Origin: Pirellula sp.
GTDB taxonomy: Bacteria > Planctomycetota > Planctomycetia > Pirellulales > Pirellulaceae
DNA: 34,300 nt
Direction of reading: 5' to 3'
NCBI GenBank assembly: GCA_025459355.1
Contig: JALOQS010000008.1
Span: 1-34,300 of the forward strand
The notes under the pieces were generated by a model. That model saw nothing but the letters and a program-made list of their open reading frames with translations. It was not told where the DNA came from and ran no database searches. The position numbers and the translations under genes were made by a program. This document shows positions 15,708-24,109 of the stretch, in pieces. Each line of letters opens with the position of its first letter. The stretch's first letter is position 1.

Positions 15708-16515
15708 ATCGTCCTGATCTAGATGTTCCCATATTGGGAGCAGGGATGTTGGGGATCCAGGTTCCTTGAGTACCGAGTTGCTGGTTATTGTTAGTTCTCG
15801 GATCGAACGATCCCCAATAGTATTGGTTTTGCGAGTTGGCTAAGTTTTGGTTGGCCATGGTCGGGTATCCAGCACCTTGGGCGAGTCCGACTGCGGCGGG
15901 TTGGTTGTACGATGGGTAGGAGTTTCCAAGACCAGAGTTGTAAGGTTGATTAGTGCCGCTGGTGCCGTTTGTGGACGGAAAGGGGACATTCGCCCTCGGT
16001 TGCGGAGGGTAGGCGGCAGGAGTGTTTTGGTAATCGACAGGTGGAACTCTGCTGGCAAAGCCCGTTCCGGAGTAATTTGCTACCGGCTGGGACGGTTGCT
16101 GATTATTGTTGGCAGCCCATTGGCCATATTGATAGGCGGGGGCCTGCGATTGGTAAGCTTGTTGATAGGGCAAACTTCCGTGCTCTGCGTAATAAGTCGG
16201 CTGTTGATACTGAGGGAACTGCGGAGCCCCATAATTGGGCTGGAAGGTCTGTTGCGATGGAACTCCACTCGCGTGCGATGCTGCTGATTGGATCGCTTGG
16301 GCTCCCCAAACCACGAGTGGGTTTGAGGCCAGTGGGTGTTGGCCTCCGGGTTGAAGCTGGTTTGCGGGGCGCGAGGTTGTTTGGTTTGATTGGCTACTAA
16401 CACCAAGAACGCTGTAGAGTAGTTCCGGCTTGAAACCGAGTACACCCAGAATCAATAGACCGATCTCGGGCCAAAAAAACTTGGATCGTTTTTTGCTTCT
16501 CCGAGAGTTATCCAT
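15703..16515 (-). CDS. Membrane-anchored Pro/Gln/Asn/Tyr-rich protein, unknown function
   Basis: A 270-aa protein from the ATG at 16515 (AAAGG ten bases upstream). A basic N-terminus (MDNSRRSKKRSKFFWPEIG) leads into one transmembrane helix (about residues 12-32). The remaining ~235 residues are low-complexity, rich in Gln, Asn, Pro, Tyr, Ser and Gly, with recurrent QP/YQ/NQ dipeptides. This is the composition of an intrinsically disordered, possibly prion-like or surface-exposed region. No catalytic domain is seen. A longer start at 16554 would put the basic segment internally. It could be a cell-envelope or adhesion-related protein, but nothing in the sequence decides this. Confidence 0.65.
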   Translation of the reverse strand: MDNSRRSKKRSKFFWPEIGLLILGVLGFKPELLYSVLGVSSQSNQTTSRPANQLQPGGQHPLASNPLVVWGAQAIQSAASHASGVPSQQTFQPNYGAPQFPQYQQPTYYAEHGSLPYQQAYQSQAPAYQYGQWAANNNQQPSQPVANYSGTGFASRVPPVDYQNTPAAYPPQPRANVPFPSTNGTSGTNQPYNSGLGNSYPSYNQPAAVGLAQGAGYPTMANQNLANSQNQYYWGSFDPRTNNNQQLGTQGTWIPNIPAPNMGTSRSGRY

Positions 16516-16770
16516 TAGTACGAAACCTTTGCCGATTTTTGCACAACCGCCCATCGTGCAAATATTTATTGAGCATTAACAAACCGTCGTCGCGCGTGAA
16601 CCTCATCACCGCCAAAAACGGATCACTGCCAGCGACTTAGCGGCGGATAGTACCGAAGGATGGGAGCGGGTTCCTAGATCAGATTGAAGATAATGCTAGA
16701 AATTTTTAAGCAATGGAAATAGCTAGCATCACGAAGATGGATATCCGTTTGTTGCGTCGGAGCAGGTCAA

Positions 16771-16806
16771 ATCATTGGGGCCACATCATTGGAGGTAGAT
16801 CATTGG
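16771..16806. repeat. Three ATCATTGG direct repeats at 14-bp period
   Basis: ATCATTGG occurs at 16771-16778, 16785-16792 and 16799-16806, exactly 14 bases apart. The six-base spacers (GGCCAC, AGGTAG) differ apart from a G-rich start. It could be a degenerate tandem repeat or a cluster of protein-binding sites. It lies between the cheX terminator and the next leftward gene. Confidence 0.6.
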
Positions 16807-16823
16807 GTAGGATTGATAAAACG

Positions 16824-16869
16824 AATCAACCCAGGTGTTGGACGAGGGGGGGCCAAACCTGGGTTGATT
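16824..16869 (-). terminator. Intrinsic terminator of the cheY-cheX operon
   Basis: A 13-bp perfect stem (AATCAACCCAGGT 16824-16836 with ACCTGGGTTGATT 16857-16869) continues, after one bulged G, into TTGG/CCAA around a G-rich loop. On the minus strand it lies about 47 bases after the cheX stop and is followed by CGTTTTATC, a short U-tract. The long stem is the clearest terminator-like element in this part of the window. Confidence 0.65.
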
Positions 16870-16916
16870 CTGGTCGAACCAAAAAATGAATTCGAGTTAA
16901 CGCGTCAGTGCACCGA

Positions 16917-17426
16917 CTAGCCAATGCCGGTCAAGGCGATTTCCACGGTGAAAGGCCCGTGAGGCGATTGAAATTGGAGCATCTCAATGTGAGCGCCTGG
17001 GTCGAAGTTAACAGTGTGTCCTTCACCGCAAACGACGGTCGGCAAGCCGATGCTTACACCGTCTAGACCCAATCGATCTTTGCTCGATCCACCAATCATG
17101 TTCGTTAGTTCACCCACGGTATCGATAACGTCGGCGTTTACGTTTTCGGGTGGAGCACCGAGAAATGCAGTAGCTGCGGCGAGTGCAACTTCTTGTTCCA
17201 CGCTTAAGACGAGCGAGCCTCGCATGGAGCCGGACAGGCCGATGATTCCGCTCAAGTGATGGCGAACGGCATTGAGATCGTTAGTGACGACTCCTACCAA
17301 GGAGACTTCCCAGTTGAGCATCATCGAAAATACATCTTTAGTGCATTTCACGAAGGGAGCCAGGAATCGCTTCTGTTTCTCGGATAGTTCTTGGGTATTG
17401 ATTTGGGTGGGAGCAGTAGTTGACAT
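16917..17426 (-). CDS. cheX: CheX-like chemotaxis phosphatase
   Basis: A 169-aa cytoplasmic protein of the CheC/CheX/FliY phosphatase fold, expected to dephosphorylate CheY-P. The recognisable core is GSMRGSLVLSVEQEVALAAA (about residues 66-85), then DVIDTVGELTNMIGGSSKDR (about 99-118) with the catalytic Glu and Asn in the pattern D-x3-E-x2-N, then a Pro about 20 residues later (GLPTVV). There is only one such motif, as in CheX and unlike two-site CheC. The ATG at 17426 is supported by AAAGGA four to five bases upstream. It lies 45 bp downstream of cheY, with a small hairpin between them, and ends before a strong terminator. Confidence 0.85.
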   Translation of the reverse strand: MSTTAPTQINTQELSEKQKRFLAPFVKCTKDVFSMMLNWEVSLVGVVTNDLNAVRHHLSGIIGLSGSMRGSLVLSVEQEVALAAATAFLGAPPENVNADVIDTVGELTNMIGGSSKDRLGLDGVSIGLPTVVCGEGHTVNFDPGAHIEMLQFQSPHGPFTVEIALTGIG

Positions 17427-17454
17427 AATTTCCTTTCTTGGAGTCGGTTATTAC

Positions 17455-17470
17455 TTGGAGCGGACTCCAA
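17455..17470 (-). promoter_or_regulatory. Intercistronic hairpin between cheY and cheX
   Basis: TTGGAG-TCCG-CTCCAA on the minus strand is a perfect 6-bp stem with a UCCG (UNCG-type) tetraloop, starting one base after the cheY stop. Without a U-tract it is more likely an mRNA-stability or partial-attenuation element than a terminator. A further TTGGAG at 17438-17443 could compete for the CTCCAA arm. Confidence 0.4.
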
Positions 17471-17471
17471 A

Positions 17472-17831
17472 TTAGGCGGTAACGAATTTGTCTAACTTGG
17501 CGCGCAGATCATCCGCCTCGAAAGGTTTGGTTAGGTAGTCGCTTACTCCCGCCTGGATTGCGGCTATAACCTGTCCCTTTTGGGCTTCAGTGGTCACCAT
17601 GATAATAGGGACGTTTGATCCCTGGGCGCGAATTTCTGTGACGACATCCAAGCCCGACTTATTGGGCATATTCCAGTCGGTTAGGATGAGATCAATATCG
17701 TTCGAGTTGTAAGCATTGATAGCCTCTTGGCCGTCGGCTGCTTCAACAATGTCGGTTACACCGACAGAGTTTAGTGAGCGGATGATAATCTTCCGCATGA
17801 TACCTGAGTCATCTGCTACAAGTACTCTCAT
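17472..17831 (-). CDS. cheY: CheY-type single-domain response regulator
   Basis: A 119-aa stand-alone receiver domain. All key residues are present: the acidic pair D7-D8, phospho-acceptor D52 (in LTDWNMP), T80 and K102 in the YLTKPF motif. It has no output domain, so it should act as a diffusible signal, to the flagellar switch or as a phosphate sink. Its start overlaps the stop of a short upstream frame (ATGA) and has AAGGA five bases before the ATG. It is followed by cheX, its expected phosphatase, and diverges from cheA, its expected kinase. Confidence 0.93.
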   Translation of the reverse strand: MRVLVADDSGIMRKIIIRSLNSVGVTDIVEAADGQEAINAYNSNDIDLILTDWNMPNKSGLDVVTEIRAQGSNVPIIMVTTEAQKGQVIAAIQAGVSDYLTKPFEADDLRAKLDKFVTA

Positions 17832-18019
17832 AATTCCTTAATCCCTCTAGTTCTTCTTTGACGTTTCAAAAACTCGACCATGCTTTGAGCATTCGCGTTC
17901 ATCTCGAACGAGCTCGTGCTGCGATTACTGTTGGTCAGATAACTTGGCAGGTCAAATAAAATAAAATCGATTTTCATTAAAGAAGGGGTGGTGTTGCATC
18001 TTCGGAGTAATCGTTTCAT
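17828..18019 (-). CDS. Possible small ORF upstream of and overlapping cheY
   Basis: A 63-codon frame (ATG 18019, alternatives at 17977 and 17902) ends in a TGA that overlaps the cheY ATG. The product would be basic at both ends, ending QRRTRGIKEL, with no recognisable domain. None of its starts has a good ribosome site. The 4-bp overlap is the only positive sign; it could be a coupling leader peptide or chance. Confidence 0.2.
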   Translation of the reverse strand: MKRLLRRCNTTPSLMKIDFILFDLPSYLTNSNRSTSSFEMNANAQSMVEFLKRQRRTRGIKEL

Positions 18020-18074
18020 TCGTCACTATTTGAAACAACGATTTTTCCTGAACAGCAAGATGTACATTTTGGTG

Positions 18075-18088
18075 AATCGTTAACGATT
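18075..18088. promoter_or_regulatory. 14-bp perfect palindrome in the cheY/cheA divergent region
   Basis: AATCGTTAACGATT is a perfect palindrome about 245 bp upstream of the cheY start and 136 bp upstream of the cheA start. It is typical in size and symmetry for a dimeric regulator's operator. About 20-50 bp downstream (cheA direction) lies TTGCAT, then AAGCT-N10-AGCTT and TATATT, a weak promoter-like stretch. No regulator gene is adjacent. Confidence 0.4.
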
Positions 18089-18223
18089 ACTCAGGAACTC
18101 CCTTTTGCATAAGCTAATCTTCCAGAGCTTATATTGGCGTGCGAAACGTGCGGCTGACTCGTTCAGAAGTGCTTCGCATGGATTAAAAGAATGGACCTCC
18201 CCTTTTGATATAAAAGATGCCTC

Positions 18224-20992
18224 ATGTTCCAGGATGATGAACTAGTTAACGAGTTTGTGGTTGAAAGCGCGGCTCACCTTGCTGAAGTTGAAGGTCAGTT
18301 GTTAGCTATCGAGGCAGCTGGGGAGAATTGTGACCCCGAGTTGGTAAATACTGTCTTCCGCGCGGTCCACTCCGTAAAGGGTGCTGCAGGATTCTTGAGC
18401 TTGACAGTCATCAACTCTTTATCGCACAGTCTTGAAAATGTTTTGAATCTCATTCGAAACCGAGAGCTTGTGCCAAACTCCCATATCGTTAATGCACTGT
18501 TACGAGCGGCAGACCAACTGTTTTCTCTCGTCAACAATGTAGAAACGAGTAATGAGGTAGATGTGTCTCATCTCGTCGCAGAGCTTGAGGCAATTGCTAG
18601 CGGTCAGGAGGACGTAACACAAATCGTTTCAGATCACCATGAGAACTTTGAAGCGATTCAGGAACAAATATCTTCGGCGATTGGTGACCAGTCCTTCGGT
18701 GACATGGCAGCTTATTCCCCCGCTGGGGTGGAGCAGTTGCTTGACGATCAAAGCTCTTCGGATTCGGAGAGCCCTATCAATTCATCTGTTTTCGAAGCGC
18801 CGACCATTGATCCGATCGCTCCTGTCATCCAACCAACCCCCTCAGTAAAGCGGGATGCCAAAAAGGAACAGAATCCTATGGACAAATCCAAAGTCAAATC
18901 GAATTCCGATGGTAGCGTCAGCAAACCGAAACCAGCCGATTCGATCGTCCGTGTAAACGTTGCAATTCTCGACCGGCTGATGAACTTGGCCGGGGAGCTG
19001 GTTTTAAGTCGAAACCAGCTTATTTCCGCCGTTTCCCAAGGGTTGAAGGAAGGCTTTGAAGCAATCGCGGCTCGCGTGGATCAAGTCACGAGCGAGCTTC
19101 AAGAAACCATCATGCAAACTCGCATGCAACCTATTGGATCGGTCTTTGGACGTTTTCCACGGGTTGTTCGGGACCTCAGCGCCAAGCTTGGTAAAGAGTG
19201 CTCGCTCGAAATCGAGGGAGATGAAGTTGAAGTTGACAAGACAATTGTCGAGGCCATGGGGGATCCACTCACGCACTTGGTGAGAAACAGCGTCGACCAT
19301 GGAATCGAAACCCCAGACCGGCGACGTGCAGCTGGAAAGGTTGAGACGGGAACAGTGCGGCTTCGCGCATTCCATCAAGCCGGAAAAGTATGTATTCGCA
19401 TCGAAGATGACGGGGCGGGAATGGACCCTGTCAAGTTAAAGACCAAAGCCATTGAAAAGGGAATCATCTCGGTCGAGCAAGCAGCCTTGATGACCGAGAA
19501 CGAAGCCTATCGCTTGATTTTCGCTCCAGGGTTCTCCACTGCCGCACAAGTGACCGATGTTTCCGGTCGTGGCGTTGGAATGGATGTGGTCAAGACAAAC
19601 ATTGAACAACTCGGTGGCACAGTCGATATCGAGAGCGAGGTGGGCAAAGGATCGGCCGTTCACATCACATTGCCTCTCACGCTGGCGATTGTTCCCTCGA
19701 TGATCATCGGATGTGCAGGTGAACGGTACGCTGTTCCCCAAGCGAACATTGTTGAACTAGTAAGAGTCCCTGAAGGGGAAATGCAGCAGCGAATCGGAGT
19801 GGTCCAAGGAGCGGAGGTACTCAGGCTTCGAGGTGCGTTGCTTCCTTTGGTTCGGCTCGATCGAACACTGAAGCTTCGTGCAGCGAACTCCAAAGATAGG
19901 CCGTCGAGTGCGAATATCTTGGTTCTGGAAACTGGACAAATCCGATATGGATTGCTCGTCGACTCCCTGTTTGACAACGAAGAAATCGTTGTTAAACCTC
20001 TGGGCAAACACGTCAGGGATCTGGGCTACCTAGCAGGGGCCACGATTCTCGGTGATGGATACGTCGCCTTGATCTTGGATGTCATGGGCATAGCGATGCA
20101 ATGCAACCTGAGAAGCATTGAAGCACAAAGCAACAAGGCAGAAGAAGTTATCGAGCATGGTGATGAAGTGCATCGACTCTTGCTGTTCACGAATCACGAA
20201 TCAGAACTGTTTGCTGTGCCAATGGCGATGGTTGCTCGAATTGAACGAGTCAGCTCTAGTGATTTATCAGTCGTCGGATCACAAAACCTTTTGATCTACC
20301 GAGGTCAATCGCTACCAATTCTGCGACTCGAACAGAACATCTCAGCGAGAGCACCAGACGAAGAACAAGAAAAAGTATTCGTTGTAGTGTTTAGGGTTCA
20401 AGATCGCGAAATCGGACTCGTCGCTCCTGCGTTGCGAGACATCCGAGATATTCAAATGAAGATTGACGCCAAGACCTTACGAGAGCCTGGTGTGCTCGGC
20501 ACGACTGTTGTTGACAATACGACAACTAGAATTCTCGATCCGCTGGAGTTGGTCCGCATCAAGTACTCGGAGTGGTTCGAAGAAGAATTCACGGTTAGTG
20601 GTGATGTTGCGGATGGTCCGACTACCGTGCTCCTGGCTGAAGACTCGGACTTCTTTAGAAACCACGTCACGCGAACCCTGGAAAACGAAGGCTTTAAGGT
20701 TATCGGCGCAGTAGACGGTCGCGATGCTTGGGACCACCTACAAGTGGTGTTCGACGAAATCGATGTGATCATCACTGACATTGAAATGCCTCGCATGAAC
20801 GGCCTTGAGTTTGCTCGTGCCGTTCGATCAACACCGAACTTCTCCAATCTGCCGATCATCGCGTTGACCAGTTTGGCCGGTGACCAGGACAGGCAACGAG
20901 GAGCTGAAGTTGGTATTGATGATTACCAAATCAAGATGGATCCTGCCCGCCTAGTGGATTCGGTGCGCAAGTTTGCTTCTAGCACGCACTAA
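18224..20992 (+). CDS. cheA: Hybrid chemotaxis histidine kinase CheA with two CheW domains and a C-terminal receiver
   Basis: A 922-aa cytoplasmic kinase. Domains in order: HPt with phospho-site H49 (AVHSVKGAAGF); a Ser/Asp/Pro/Lys-rich linker (about 130-238) in place of a recognisable P2 domain; dimerisation domain from about 239 (VNVAILDRLMNLAGELVLSR); HATPase with N-box HLVRNSVDHG (about 351), DDGAGMD and GRGVGMD (about 448); a first CheW domain (about 493-625); a second CheW-like domain (about 650-785); and a receiver (about 800-922) with phospho-acceptor D852 (ITDIEMP). In the receiver the usual KP is KM (YQIKMDP). It should autophosphorylate on H49 under receptor control and donate phosphate to CheY, CheB and its own receiver. 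It starts the rightward operon cheA-cheW-mcp-mcp-cheB-cheR. No strong ribosome site is seen before ATG 18224. Confidence 0.94.
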   Translation: MFQDDELVNEFVVESAAHLAEVEGQLLAIEAAGENCDPELVNTVFRAVHSVKGAAGFLSLTVINSLSHSLENVLNLIRNRELVPNSHIVNALLRAADQLFSLVNNVETSNEVDVSHLVAELEAIASGQEDVTQIVSDHHENFEAIQEQISSAIGDQSFGDMAAYSPAGVEQLLDDQSSSDSESPINSSVFEAPTIDPIAPVIQPTPSVKRDAKKEQNPMDKSKVKSNSDGSVSKPKPADSIVRVNVAILDRLMNLAGELVLSRNQLISAVSQGLKEGFEAIAARVDQVTSELQETIMQTRMQPIGSVFGRFPRVVRDLSAKLGKECSLEIEGDEVEVDKTIVEAMGDPLTHLVRNSVDHGIETPDRRRAAGKVETGTVRLRAFHQAGKVCIRIEDDGAGMDPVKLKTKAIEKGIISVEQAALMTENEAYRLIFAPGFSTAAQVTDVSGRGVGMDVVKTNIEQLGGTVDIESEVGKGSAVHITLPLTLAIVPSMIIGCAGERYAVPQANIVELVRVPEGEMQQRIGVVQGAEVLRLRGALLPLVRLDRTLKLRAANSKDRPSSANILVLETGQIRYGLLVDSLFDNEEIVVKPLGKHVRDLGYLAGATILGDGYVALILDVMGIAMQCNLRSIEAQSNKAEEVIEHGDEVHRLLLFTNHESELFAVPMAMVARIERVSSSDLSVVGSQNLLIYRGQSLPILRLEQNISARAPDEEQEKVFVVVFRVQDREIGLVAPALRDIRDIQMKIDAKTLREPGVLGTTVVDNTTTRILDPLELVRIKYSEWFEEEFTVSGDVADGPTTVLLAEDSDFFRNHVTRTLENEGFKVIGAVDGRDAWDHLQVVFDEIDVIITDIEMPRMNGLEFARAVRSTPNFSNLPIIALTSLAGDQDRQRGAEVGIDDYQIKMDPARLVDSVRKFASSTH

Positions 20993-21041
20993 CTCGGGGC
21001 GCACTTGCCGCACGCTCGGATTTGTCTCAAGCCTATTAACG

Positions 21042-21098
21042 TCGGATGACTTTGTCGTCCGATGATCTAATTGAAAAGAAAAAAGTTATTTCTTTTTT
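21042..21098 (+). terminator. Hairpins and T-tract after cheA
   Basis: TCGGATGAC-TTT-GTCGTCCGA (21042-21062) is a 9-bp stem with one G-U pair. It is followed by an A/T hairpin, AAAAGAAA-N7-TTTCTTTT (21074-21096), that runs into further Ts. Together they could terminate or attenuate transcription between cheA and cheW. Read-through to cheW is still plausible since cheW has no obvious strong promoter. Confidence 0.42.
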
Positions 21099-21200
21099 AT
21101 AATGAAATTTGTTGGCACCGTCAGAAATGCAACCTAGATTTCAGTTGGTAACGAACAGGAAATCTAAGCGATTCAAAAAATTAATTAATGGATTGAAGTC

Positions 21201-21644
21201 ATGGCACAATACTCAACATTTTATTGCGGCGATTCTCTGTTTGGTTTGGACATTGGTTATGTTCAGGAAATCAATCGTACTAGCGGGCTGACTGGTGTTC
21301 CGTTAGCAGCCAACTGCGTACGCGGGGTAATGAACCTTCGCGGCGAAGTGGTAACGATGCTTGATCTCCGAACGTTGCTAGGTCTCCCAAGCGACCCCAA
21401 CTCCGCCGCCAAGAGGAATTTAATCCTTAAGTGTGATGGTGACATTTTCGGTGTGTGCGTCGATGGAGTAGCAGATATCCTGACTATCGAATCTGACTCC
21501 ATCACCGCCCCGCCGTCCAATTTATCCATCAATGAATCGAAATTGATCAAGGGTGTTTATCAATCGGACACAGTCTTGATCATGTTAATCGACCCGAGAG
21601 AAATCCTGAACGCTTCGCTTGCGTCCATACGCACAGCAGCGTAA
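21201..21644 (+). CDS. cheW: Chemotaxis coupling protein CheW
   Basis: CheW links receptors to CheA. The 147-aa protein spans a single CheW domain: an initial beta-strand (YSTFYCGDSLFGLDIGYVQEI), the conserved VRGVMNLRGEVVTMLDLRTL (about residues 34-53), then GVCVDGVADIL and a C-terminal segment SKLIKGVYQSDTVLIMLID. The NLRG motif is the most diagnostic element. It lies between cheA and the first receptor gene, 208 bp after cheA and 83 bp before the receptor, consistent with a signalling complex made from one locus. The ATG at 21201 fits the family start; the ribosome site (GAAG) is weak. Confidence 0.93.
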   Translation: MAQYSTFYCGDSLFGLDIGYVQEINRTSGLTGVPLAANCVRGVMNLRGEVVTMLDLRTLLGLPSDPNSAAKRNLILKCDGDIFGVCVDGVADILTIESDSITAPPSNLSINESKLIKGVYQSDTVLIMLIDPREILNASLASIRTAA

Positions 21645-21727
21645 CCAGCCCCAAAAACCAGTCGACTGCCCCAAGAATATAAAGTCGCCTTCCGTTTCAA
21701 TCCTTATCTACCTACCCTGCCCCCAAA

Positions 21728-24109
21728 ATGAAGATCAGAACAAAACTGCTTGCGTCGTTTGTTGCATTCGGTGTCGTGCCAATGGCTGGCATCGGAATTG
21801 CGAGTTTCCTAAACGCGAAATCGTCGTCGAAGGACGTTGCCGCTCACGCGGTCGACGGACTGACGAAGTCCGCCGAAAATACACTCGAGTCTGTGCGAAG
21901 AATCAAACACACACAGATAACGAGCTACTTCGATTCCGCTGCCAAGCAGGTTTCGACCATTGCGAAGGATCCACAAATCGCAAGCAGTCTCCGGTCGCTG
22001 ACTCAGGGTTTCTACTCGTATTCGAATGACCGCAAGGTTGCCAACGAGGGAGTGGTGGATGATCGCGAGTCGATGCGACGATTCTACCAATCGGATTTCT
22101 CCGATCTATACAAGCAACAGAACGGTGGCGTTTCGCCTAACATCGAAAGTTTGCTCAACAAACTGTCGCCCGAGGCATTAGCACTGCAAAACGCGTTCAT
22201 TGCATCGAATCCTTACCCTCTCGGTAAAAAGTTCGAGCTCTTGGAGTCGCCAGCAAAATCGAAATACGATGCCGCCCATGAGCATGTGCACCGATACCTA
22301 ACCAACTACATTACGGAGTTCGGTTACTATGACATGTTCTTGATCGACAGTAAGAGTGGAGATCTGATCTATTCGGTCTTCAAGGAAGCGGACTTCGCGA
22401 CGAATCTGAATCATGGCCCCTTTTCGGATTCTTCGCTGGGTCGAGCGTTTCAGAAAGCTAATAATCTCACCCAAAACGATCCGCCTGTATTGTTAGACTT
22501 TGCTAAGTATTTCCCATCCTACGAAGCACCCGCAAGCTTCATCGCCACTCCTGTCTTTGATGGGAACGAAAAGATCGGCGTCCTCGCACTTCAGATGTCA
22601 ATCGATACCATCAACAAAGTGATGGATTTGGGAGATACGCTGGGCGAGAACACCGAGGCGTACATCGTTGCGAATGATTATTTGCCTCGTTCGGACAGCA
22701 AACTCGACTCGAAGAATAGGACCATTGTTAACGCGTTCCGCAATCCCCTCCAAGGCACTATGAAATCGGATGCCGTGGACCACGCCTTAAAGGGCGAATC
22801 GGGTGTTGTCCAAAGCGTGAACTACTTAGGACAACCAACGATCAGCAGCTACTCGCCTATAAACGTTCTGGGATTGAATTGGGCGGTTATTGTTGATCAG
22901 CCTATCGATGTGGCCTTGGCAGAGATCGCTGACATCAACGATGTCAATCAAAAAGCACAGGGCTCGTTGGTCTTCTGGACGCTCTCACTTCTCTTTGGAT
23001 CGATCGCGGTCATAGTGCCCCTGTCGCTCGTGATTATCCGCAGCTTGATGAAGCCAATTGAGTCGACGATTGCAACGCTTCGAGATATTGCAGAGGGTGA
23101 AGGTGATCTCACTAGACGACTCGACGAGAATCGCGCCGACGAGCTCGGACAGCTTGCCAAGTGGTTTAACAAGTTCGCCAACCGTATCCACGACTTGATC
23201 TGCGTCGTAACCGAGAACGCACAATTGCTAAGTGCTAACTCGGTACAATTAAGGTCGACTGCTGAATCGCTTTCGAGCCAAGTGTCGTCGAGCAAGCAAC
23301 AATCGGCAAGCGTTAGTGCAGCCGCAGAACAAATGTCGGTCAGCATGCAAAATGTGTCCGAAAACTCAGACAGTATGAACAACTCGATTCGAGCCGTTGC
23401 CGCCAGTGTCGAGGAAATGAACTCGACCATCCGCGAGATCGCTGGAAACGCTGAGAAAAGTGCTACTGTGGCTGGTCAAGCCGCATCGCTCGTGGAAGAA
23501 AGTAATGATCGAATCACAGCTCTCGGTCAGTCGGCGAATGAAATCGGTAAGGTTATCCAAGTTATTCAAGAGATTGCCGAGCAAACCAATCTTCTCGCAC
23601 TGAACGCGACTATCGAGGCTGCCCGAGCTGGTGAGGCAGGAAAAGGGTTTGCCGTTGTGGCGACCGAAGTTAAAGAGCTGGCGAAACAAACCGCCGCTGC
23701 AACGGATGACATCCGAGCTCGAATTGAGGCTATCCAAGGCTCTACCACCGATGCGGTTGGCTCTATCCGAGCGATCAGTGACGTGATCAACAACGTCAAC
23801 GAAGTGTCTAGAAGCATCGCGGCTGCTGTAGAAGAGCAAAGCATCACAACAAGACAGATCTCTGACAATGTGCTTCAATCCGCCTCTGCCGCTGAAACGG
23901 TCGCACGAGGAATCTCGGAAACAGCCTTGGCAAGCCGCGAGATCACCGAGAACTTCGCTAAGGTTGACTCGGTTCTTGATAAGTCAGCGATGGGAGCGGA
24001 TGAATCGCTCGAAGCAGGAACGCAACTCAGCGAACTAGCTCAAGACATGTCGAAGCTGGTAGGCCAGTTCAAAGTGAAATCGGAAAACCGTGCGTTGGTT
24101 CGCCGATAA
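21728..24109 (+). CDS. Methyl-accepting chemotaxis protein 1 (large periplasmic sensor)
   Basis: A 793-aa transmembrane receptor. TM1 is at about residues 8-30. A large extracytoplasmic sensor (about 31-410) follows, with a Cache-like pattern ([21 protein letters not shown]). TM2 is at about 413-434, HAMP at about 433-490 ([17 protein letters not shown]) and a signalling coiled coil at about 500-793. The hairpin tip reads [20 protein letters not shown] with the usual N621. Several Glu/Gln-rich heptads could be methylation sites for the CheR/CheB pair encoded downstream. The C-terminus has no CheR-docking pentapeptide. The ligand is unknown; the sensor differs from that of MCP 2 while the signalling half is nearly the same. 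A terminator follows, so MCP 1 may close the first transcript. Confidence 0.93.
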   Translation: MKIRTKLLASFVAFGVVPMAGIGIASFLNAKSSSKDVAAHAVDGLTKSAENTLESVRRIKHTQITSYFDSAAKQVSTIAKDPQIASSLRSLTQGFYSYSNDRKVANEGVVDDRESMRRFYQSDFSDLYKQQNGGVSPNIESLLNKLSPEALALQNAFIASNPYPLGKKFELLESPAKSKYDAAHEHVHRYLTNYITEFGYYDMFLIDSKSGDLIYSVFKEADFATNLNHGPFSDSSLGRAFQKANNLTQNDPPVLLDFAKYFPSYEAPASFIATPVFDGNEKIGVLALQMSIDTINKVMDLGDTLGENTEAYIVANDYLPRSDSKLDSKNRTIVNAFRNPLQGTMKSDAVDHALKGESGVVQSVNYLGQPTISSYSPINVLGLNWAVIVDQPIDVALAEIADINDVNQKAQGSLVFWTLSLLFGSIAVIVPLSLVIIRSLMKPIESTIATLRDIAEGEGDLTRRLDENRADELGQLAKWFNKFANRIHDLICVVTENAQLLSANSVQLRSTAESLSSQVSSSKQQSASVSAAAEQMSVSMQNVSENSDSMNNSIRAVAASVEEMNSTIREIAGNAEKSATVAGQAASLVEESNDRITALGQSANEIGKVIQVIQEIAEQTNLLALNATIEAARAGEAGKGFAVVATEVKELAKQTAAATDDIRARIEAIQGSTTDAVGSIRAISDVINNVNEVSRSIAAAVEEQSITTRQISDNVLQSASAAETVARGISETALASREITENFAKVDSVLDKSAMGADESLEAGTQLSELAQDMSKLVGQFKVKSENRALVRR

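Larger units (their letters stand above)
16516..16916. other. 401-bp non-coding region downstream of cheX
   Basis: No credible protein frame. It holds a strong hairpin at 16824-16869 (terminator of the cheY-cheX transcript) and three copies of ATCATTGG (16771-16806). The leftward promoter of the Pro/Gln-rich protein should also lie here, but I could not pick one out. Confidence 0.55.

Noticed and set aside
16771-16806. CRISPR-like array
   Set aside because: Repeat unit is only 8 bases with 6-base spacers; far too short for CRISPR and no cas genes.
21112-21130. Sigma-54-like TGGCAC ... TGC element upstream of cheW
   Set aside because: The GG to GC spacing is 13 instead of 10 bases, so it does not fit a -24/-12 promoter.
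22948-23878. Long antisense open frames opposite the MCP 1 signalling domain (up to 170 codons)
   Set aside because: They mirror the conserved coiled-coil coding frame; comparable antisense frames occur at the same place in MCP 2. Translations are Ser/Leu/Cys-rich without domains.
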